Position numbers and translations under genes: made by a program. 25,949 nt of DNA from Clostridia bacterium (GTDB lineage Bacteria > Bacillota > Sulfobacillia > SLMV01). Positions 22,615 to 25,949 of this stretch are shown piece after piece (the stretch's first letter is position 1; each line of letters starts with the position of its first letter). The stretch lies in NCBI GenBank assembly GCA_007136565.1, contig SLGS01000067.1, forward strand, positions 1 through 25,949, read 5' to 3'. The notes under the pieces are model-generated. The model was not told the DNA's origin. It did no database searches and was given only the letters and a program-made list of their open reading frames with translations.

Positions 22615-24027
22615 ATGGGCATGTACAAGAAATATATAAGCCTCGTCGCCTTGGCCACCTCGGCCTTCGCCACCGTACTCTCGACAAGCATGGTGCGGAT
22701 CGCGGCGCCCTACATCCAGGAATCCTTCCTCCTGCGGTACGCCGATCTCACGTGGATTCACAACAGCTACCAGATATCCTACGCCATCCTCTTACCGGTG
22801 TTCGGACAGCTCGGAGATCGCTACGGACGGCGAAAGATCCTCCTCGCCGGATTGGCCCTGTTTAGCCTGGGTTCTATCGCGAGCGGGCTCTCGTGGAACA
22901 TGGCCTCCCTCGTTATCTTTCGGCTCTTCCAGGGCGTAGGTGGTGCGGCGGTCTTCCCCAACGCCCTGACCATAGGCACCGGCCTCTTCTCCGCCGACGA
23001 GAGGGGCAGGGCCATGGGAATATGGGCGATGGGCGTTTCCCTGGGATCCGTGGCCGGCCCAACCCTGGGGGGCTTCATCGTCCAGATCTTCGGCTGGAGG
23101 GGCGTGTTCTTCGTCAACGTGGTATTCATACTCATCAGCCTGGCCGCCATAGTCTACATGGTCCGCGTCGAGGAGGAGTTCGACGATTACGCGGGGGCCT
23201 TCGATTTCCGCGGTACGATAATGTTGGCCTTCATGATCACGATGCTGATTACCGGTATCGTGTCGGGCCCGGACAGAGGCTGGACCGACCCCGTGATTAT
23301 GCTGATGATGACCGCCGTATTGGTCCTGTTGCCGCTATTTTGGAGGTACGAGGGGGAGCACGCCAAGCCGGTTATCGATCCCGACCTCCTACTCAATAGG
23401 ACCTTCATGTCCGGCATGCTCTGCGGTGGAGTCCACCTGGTGGCAATCCAGGGGATGAACTTCCTCATGCCGCTCTTCTTGTCGCAGGTACACGGGTGGG
23501 ATCCATTGATGGTGGGCCTGATCATGCTACCCCAGGCCCTGGTGCGCCTGGTGATTTCTCCCCTCTCCGGTTACCTCTCGGACAAGTTGGATAACGCCAT
23601 CCCCGTGGCCATCGGCCTGGTCGTTCGGACCATCGGACTTGTCATGCTGGGGCTTTTGACCCCGGAGTCGACGATGGTTCACATAGGCCTGATCCTGGTC
23701 CTGGACGGTACGGGTGCCGCCATGATCTGGGCTCCCAGCATGAACGCAGCCATGCAATCCAGCCCGGAAGAAAAGCGGGGCTCGGTGGCGGGTGTTTTCA
23801 ACATGCTGAGGTTCGTTATGGGCGCCCTGGGGACGGTGTTCGTCGGGGTAATCCTGGATCTCACCTTCAGAGCCCCCGTGGCGGCCACTCCGGTGGCCGG
23901 ATACCTGCACGCCTACCTCATGCTGGGAAGTTTCACCGCCCTGGCCCTGTTCAGGGTGAAGGACCTAAACGTTCGTTCGAATCGCGTCGCGGTGACCGAG
24001 GACTCATCGGACGAGTTAGTTCGTTAG
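22615..24027 (+). CDS. MFS exporter, DHA2 (14-helix) drug:proton antiporter family
   Basis: This is a 470-residue membrane transporter that probably exports drugs or other hydrophobic compounds in exchange for protons. Motif A is present in the first cytoplasmic loop (GQLGDRYGRRKIL) and motif C, the antiporter signature, in GVSLGSVAGPTLGGF. RLFQGVGGAAVFPNALTI is the usual motif B region. The number of hydrophobic segments fits 14 helices. A short acidic C-terminus (VTEDSSDELVR) ends the chain. The ATG at 22615 follows AGGAG by ten bases; a second ATG two codons later is also possible. It is transcribed divergently from the glutaredoxin pair by its own promoter; no regulator is adjacent. The substrate cannot be predicted. 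Confidence 0.93.
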   Translation: MGMYKKYISLVALATSAFATVLSTSMVRIAAPYIQESFLLRYADLTWIHNSYQISYAILLPVFGQLGDRYGRRKILLAGLALFSLGSIASGLSWNMASLVIFRLFQGVGGAAVFPNALTIGTGLFSADERGRAMGIWAMGVSLGSVAGPTLGGFIVQIFGWRGVFFVNVVFILISLAAIVYMVRVEEEFDDYAGAFDFRGTIMLAFMITMLITGIVSGPDRGWTDPVIMLMMTAVLVLLPLFWRYEGEHAKPVIDPDLLLNRTFMSGMLCGGVHLVAIQGMNFLMPLFLSQVHGWDPLMVGLIMLPQALVRLVISPLSGYLSDKLDNAIPVAIGLVVRTIGLVMLGLLTPESTMVHIGLILVLDGTGAAMIWAPSMNAAMQSSPEEKRGSVAGVFNMLRFVMGALGTVFVGVILDLTFRAPVAATPVAGYLHAYLMLGSFTALALFRVKDLNVRSNRVAVTEDSSDELVR

Positions 24028-24100
24028 TCGCCCCTTCGGGCGGCTCGCGGCTATGGAGAGCCCACCCGGGGCGGCGCCGCCAAGTGGCGGACGTCTCCAT
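24026..24100 (+). terminator. Hairpin cluster after the MFS gene
   Basis: Directly at the end of the MFS gene AGTCGCCC and GGGCGGCT (24026-24045) form an 8-bp stem with one G-U pair and a CTTC tetraloop. A second structured segment (24053-24100) nests ATGGAGA/TCTCCAT, CCAC/GTGG and a central self-complementary GGCGGCGCCGCC. The following 157 nt up to the SLH gene end contains only a weak ACCGCG/CGCGGT pair (24217-24251) and no convincing gene. This probably terminates transcription between the convergent genes. Confidence 0.5.
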
Positions 24101-24257
24101 TTCCGGGCGAGAACGTGGATCTCGACCCCGGGATGCTCACGAGGAGTCCGCGGCCGAAACGCTGGGAAGACGCGCCTCGGCCGCGAAACACCATATCGAG
24201 ATGTCCATTACACTCACCGCGATAACCGGATCCCCCGAATAGACCGCGGTACGAGAT

Positions 24258-25802
24258 TCACTCCCCGTCCCCCTCGGACGCACCTGCTCGTACCAACCGC
24301 GCCATTATGACCGACACCTCGGCCCGGGTGGCATGTCGACCGGGATGAAATGATCCATCCGGATATCCCCCGACCAAGCCCTCCCGGGCCAGGGCCGCCA
24401 CGGGGCCGCGTGCCCAGTCCGGGATGTCGGGGACATCCGCGAATGACGGCGAATCCGTCGACTCGTAATCCGAGGCGCGGGCTATCATACCGGCCATCTC
24501 CGCCCGGTTGATGGGCTCGCGGGGACGGAATGTATTGTCCCCGTAGCCGGCGACGATTCCTCGCCTGGCGGCGGCGAAAACGTATGGCGATGCCCACGCG
24601 GAAACTGCGTCCGAGTCATCGAACCAAAGCCCATCCCGCTCGGGGGTGGGCAATCCCAGGGCCTCGACCAGCATCGTCGCGAACTCCTCTCGGGTCACCC
24701 TGGCGTCCGGTCGGAAGCTCCCGTCGCCGTAGCCGCGGATCACTCCCAGCTTCGAGAGCAGGAGAACGTGTCCCCGGGACCAATGCCCTCGGATATCCGT
24801 GTAGGAGTCCACGGGGCACATGGCGAGAACAGCCCTCCCCTCGATCTCTGCCGACGCCCTCCGGGAAGACGCATCGACCGCCGTCGGCAAGGGGATCCAT
24901 ATCCGAAGATCCTCGCACCAGCGATGGATATGGATACGCGCGGCCTCCCCCGGGGTGACCTCGTCCGAGTAACCCAGTTCGACGCCGACGGGCCCATCGA
25001 ACTCCCGGATCTCGGAATCGACATCCCCCGATTCGGCCAGGCCCACCACGTCGAAGACCAACCCGTCGATGGGTCCGTGCGGGGGGCAGACCTCCTCGTC
25101 GGCATCGCGGGAGAATATCAGCAACTCCATCGCGTCCGGCCCGGCGAGGGGCGGGATCTGTATTTCCAACCACTCCGGCGGAGGAGGCGTGAATACCCCC
25201 GTCACGGTCATATCGCTCTCCACGAGGAGATCGATGGTCAACGGCGATGCGTCCACCTCGACCCTTTCTCCATCGACCAACCAATGTCCGAACCTGTAGA
25301 AGGGCGCATCCGGCCTGGCGGTCACGGTGACTTCGCTTCCCGACTCAAGGGTGTGTTCACCGGGCTCTGGATCCAGGGAGCCTCTCCCCTCGATGCGTAT
25401 CGTGAGGGTGTGCTCATCCGGGGGCGGTGGAGGCGGAGGGGGTGTTGGATCCTCCTCCGAGAATACCGCCGTAAGATGCCGGTGGCGATCCATGGTGACG
25501 TCGATTTCTTCCGAATCCCCGGTACCCGGGGGCAGGTCCCCCATCCAGTGGCTGAACGCCCAACCGGTTTCGGGAACGGCGGATAGCGAGACCTCTTCCC
25601 CGTCGCGGTGGACGAGCCGATGGGGATCGACGTCGACGGTGCCCGATCCTTCGACGGATACGGAGAGTACCCAGCCCACGGTGAAATCGGCGTGCAATTC
25701 GTTGGAGATCACCCCCGCCCCCGCGACCGATCCGCCCCCGATCGGGAGCCAGAATGCTACCAGTAGTAACGCTACAATTGCGGATGTAGTGCGATAAATC
25801 AC
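24258..25802 (-). CDS. SLH-anchored surface protein with two InlB-type repeats
   Basis: This secreted 514-residue protein should attach to the cell envelope. A signal peptide (about residues 1-29) is followed by two divergent InlB B-repeat-like modules (about 45-114 and 131-204), each ending in a TAVF or TGVF strand, joined by a run of eight prolines (121-128). A module of unknown type, containing four cysteines, spans about 205-330. Three S-layer homology domains follow (about 335-390, 392-448, 453-503), with GYGDGSFRPDARVTREEF, GYGDNTFRPREPINRAEM and GYPDGSFHPGRHATRAEV as their signature ends. The start is GTG with GGGAGG seven bases upstream. SLH domains bind pyruvylated cell-wall polymers or, in diderm Bacillota, tether the outer membrane. 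Substrate-binding or adhesive function of the repeats is inferred. Confidence 0.92.
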   Translation of the reverse strand: MIYRTTSAIVALLLVAFWLPIGGGSVAGAGVISNELHADFTVGWVLSVSVEGSGTVDVDPHRLVHRDGEEVSLSAVPETGWAFSHWMGDLPPGTGDSEEIDVTMDRHRHLTAVFSEEDPTPPPPPPPPDEHTLTIRIEGRGSLDPEPGEHTLESGSEVTVTARPDAPFYRFGHWLVDGERVEVDASPLTIDLLVESDMTVTGVFTPPPPEWLEIQIPPLAGPDAMELLIFSRDADEEVCPPHGPIDGLVFDVVGLAESGDVDSEIREFDGPVGVELGYSDEVTPGEAARIHIHRWCEDLRIWIPLPTAVDASSRRASAEIEGRAVLAMCPVDSYTDIRGHWSRGHVLLLSKLGVIRGYGDGSFRPDARVTREEFATMLVEALGLPTPERDGLWFDDSDAVSAWASPYVFAAARRGIVAGYGDNTFRPREPINRAEMAGMIARASDYESTDSPSFADVPDIPDWARGPVAALAREGLVGGYPDGSFHPGRHATRAEVSVIMARLVRAGASEGDGE

Positions 25803-25816
25803 TCGTTCACCTCCCG

Positions 25817-25846
25817 GGGTTCCGCCCGGATTTCCGGGCGGAACCC
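25817..25846 (-). promoter_or_regulatory. 13-bp perfect hairpin just upstream of the SLH gene ribosome site
   Basis: GGGTTCCGCCCGG (25817-25829) pairs completely with CCGGGCGGAACCC (25834-25846) around a 4-nt loop. It lies 19 nt after the stop of the preceding partial gene, and its base abuts the CGGGAGG ribosome site of the SLH gene. It has no T-run. It may be an intercistronic terminator, an attenuator or a hairpin that protects the mRNA. Confidence 0.55.
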
Positions 25847-25864
25847 TTGCGCTTGGGGCGTCGG

Positions 25865-25949
25865 TTACTCATCCTCGAGTCGAACGGCGTAAACGCTGGT
25901 CGTGAAACTTCCCGTTTCGTTGAAGGTCACCTCGAACGTGGTCTCGGCG
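25865..25949 (-). CDS. C-terminal end of an unidentified gene (partial)
   Basis: An open minus-strand frame enters from the right edge and ends in TAA at 25867-25865. Its 27 visible residues alternate polar and hydrophobic positions (for example TTFEVTFNETGSF and TTSVYAVRLEDE), like edge strands of a secreted beta-sandwich. The base composition matches the neighbouring genes. Its place immediately upstream of the SLH gene suggests another exported protein in the same operon, but too little is visible for a family assignment. Confidence 0.6.
   Translation of the reverse strand, partial: AETTFEVTFNETGSFTTSVYAVRLEDE

Noticed and set aside
24053..24310. An 85-residue plus-strand frame after the MFS gene
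   Set aside because: Low-complexity Arg/Pro/Gly composition, no ribosome site, and it overlaps the end of the SLH gene and the hairpin cluster.
25376..25445. A proline/glycine-rich tandem codon run, possible repeat array
   Set aside because: It is simply the eight-proline linker between the two InlB-type modules of the SLH protein.
1..25949. CRISPR arrays, tRNA or rRNA genes, insertion sequences, phage genes
   Set aside because: No regularly spaced identical repeats with unique spacers, cloverleaf structures, transposase or integrase motifs were seen on either strand.

Overview
The window is a GC-rich (roughly 60-65 % by eye), densely packed bacterial segment. Nearly all genes lie on the minus strand in tight operons. 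Shine-Dalgarno sites are strong (AGGAGG or GGGAGG), GTG and TTG starts are frequent, and many neighbours overlap by 4 nt. Three S-layer homology domains, a Bacillus-like tandem Pho box, a TolC-type outer-membrane factor with an RND pump, and a ferredoxin-thioredoxin-reductase/glutaredoxin pair together suggest an anaerobic diderm relative of the Bacillota (Limnochordia-like or a similar lineage). This placement is inference; there is no rRNA gene in the window.

Layout, left to right. (1) 1-5800: a complete phosphate operon read leftwards, pstS-pstC-pstA-pstB-phoU-phoP-phoR, with phoR cut by the window edge and a tandem PhoP-type box in front of pstS. (2) 5850-12080: a tripartite efflux operon, tolC-like / lipoprotein adaptor / RND pump, ending with its TetR regulator. 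It has a near-consensus promoter and a likely TetR operator at the transcription start. (3) 12083-13453: an orphan OmpR-type response regulator and a Spy/CpxP-like LTXXQ periplasmic protein. The upstream regions of both carry the same 11-bp direct repeats, suggesting a small envelope-stress regulon. (4) 13451-21542: a likely amide/peptide scavenging region. A creatininase-family amidohydrolase, a dipeptide-type binding lipoprotein and the DppB and DppC permeases form one operon. A divergent MlrC-type metallopeptidase follows, then a convergent D-aminoacylase-type deacylase with a cysteine-rich flavoprotein. (5) 21794-22445: glutaredoxin plus a fusion of a LysW-like zinc ribbon with a ferredoxin-thioredoxin reductase catalytic domain. 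(6) 22526-24027: a divergent DHA2-type drug exporter. (7) 24258-25949: an SLH-anchored surface protein with two InlB-type repeats, and the tail of an upstream gene.

Functionally, the Pho and efflux operons look like closed regulatory loops in which the regulator is encoded inside the operon it controls. The most novel material is the shared 11-bp repeat array (3), the hydrolase-transporter neighbourhood with an altered MlrC loop (4), and the zinc-ribbon/FTR fusion beside glutaredoxin (5). Several strong hairpins without U-tracts punctuate the intergenic spaces. I saw no tRNA, rRNA, CRISPR array, insertion sequence or phage gene.
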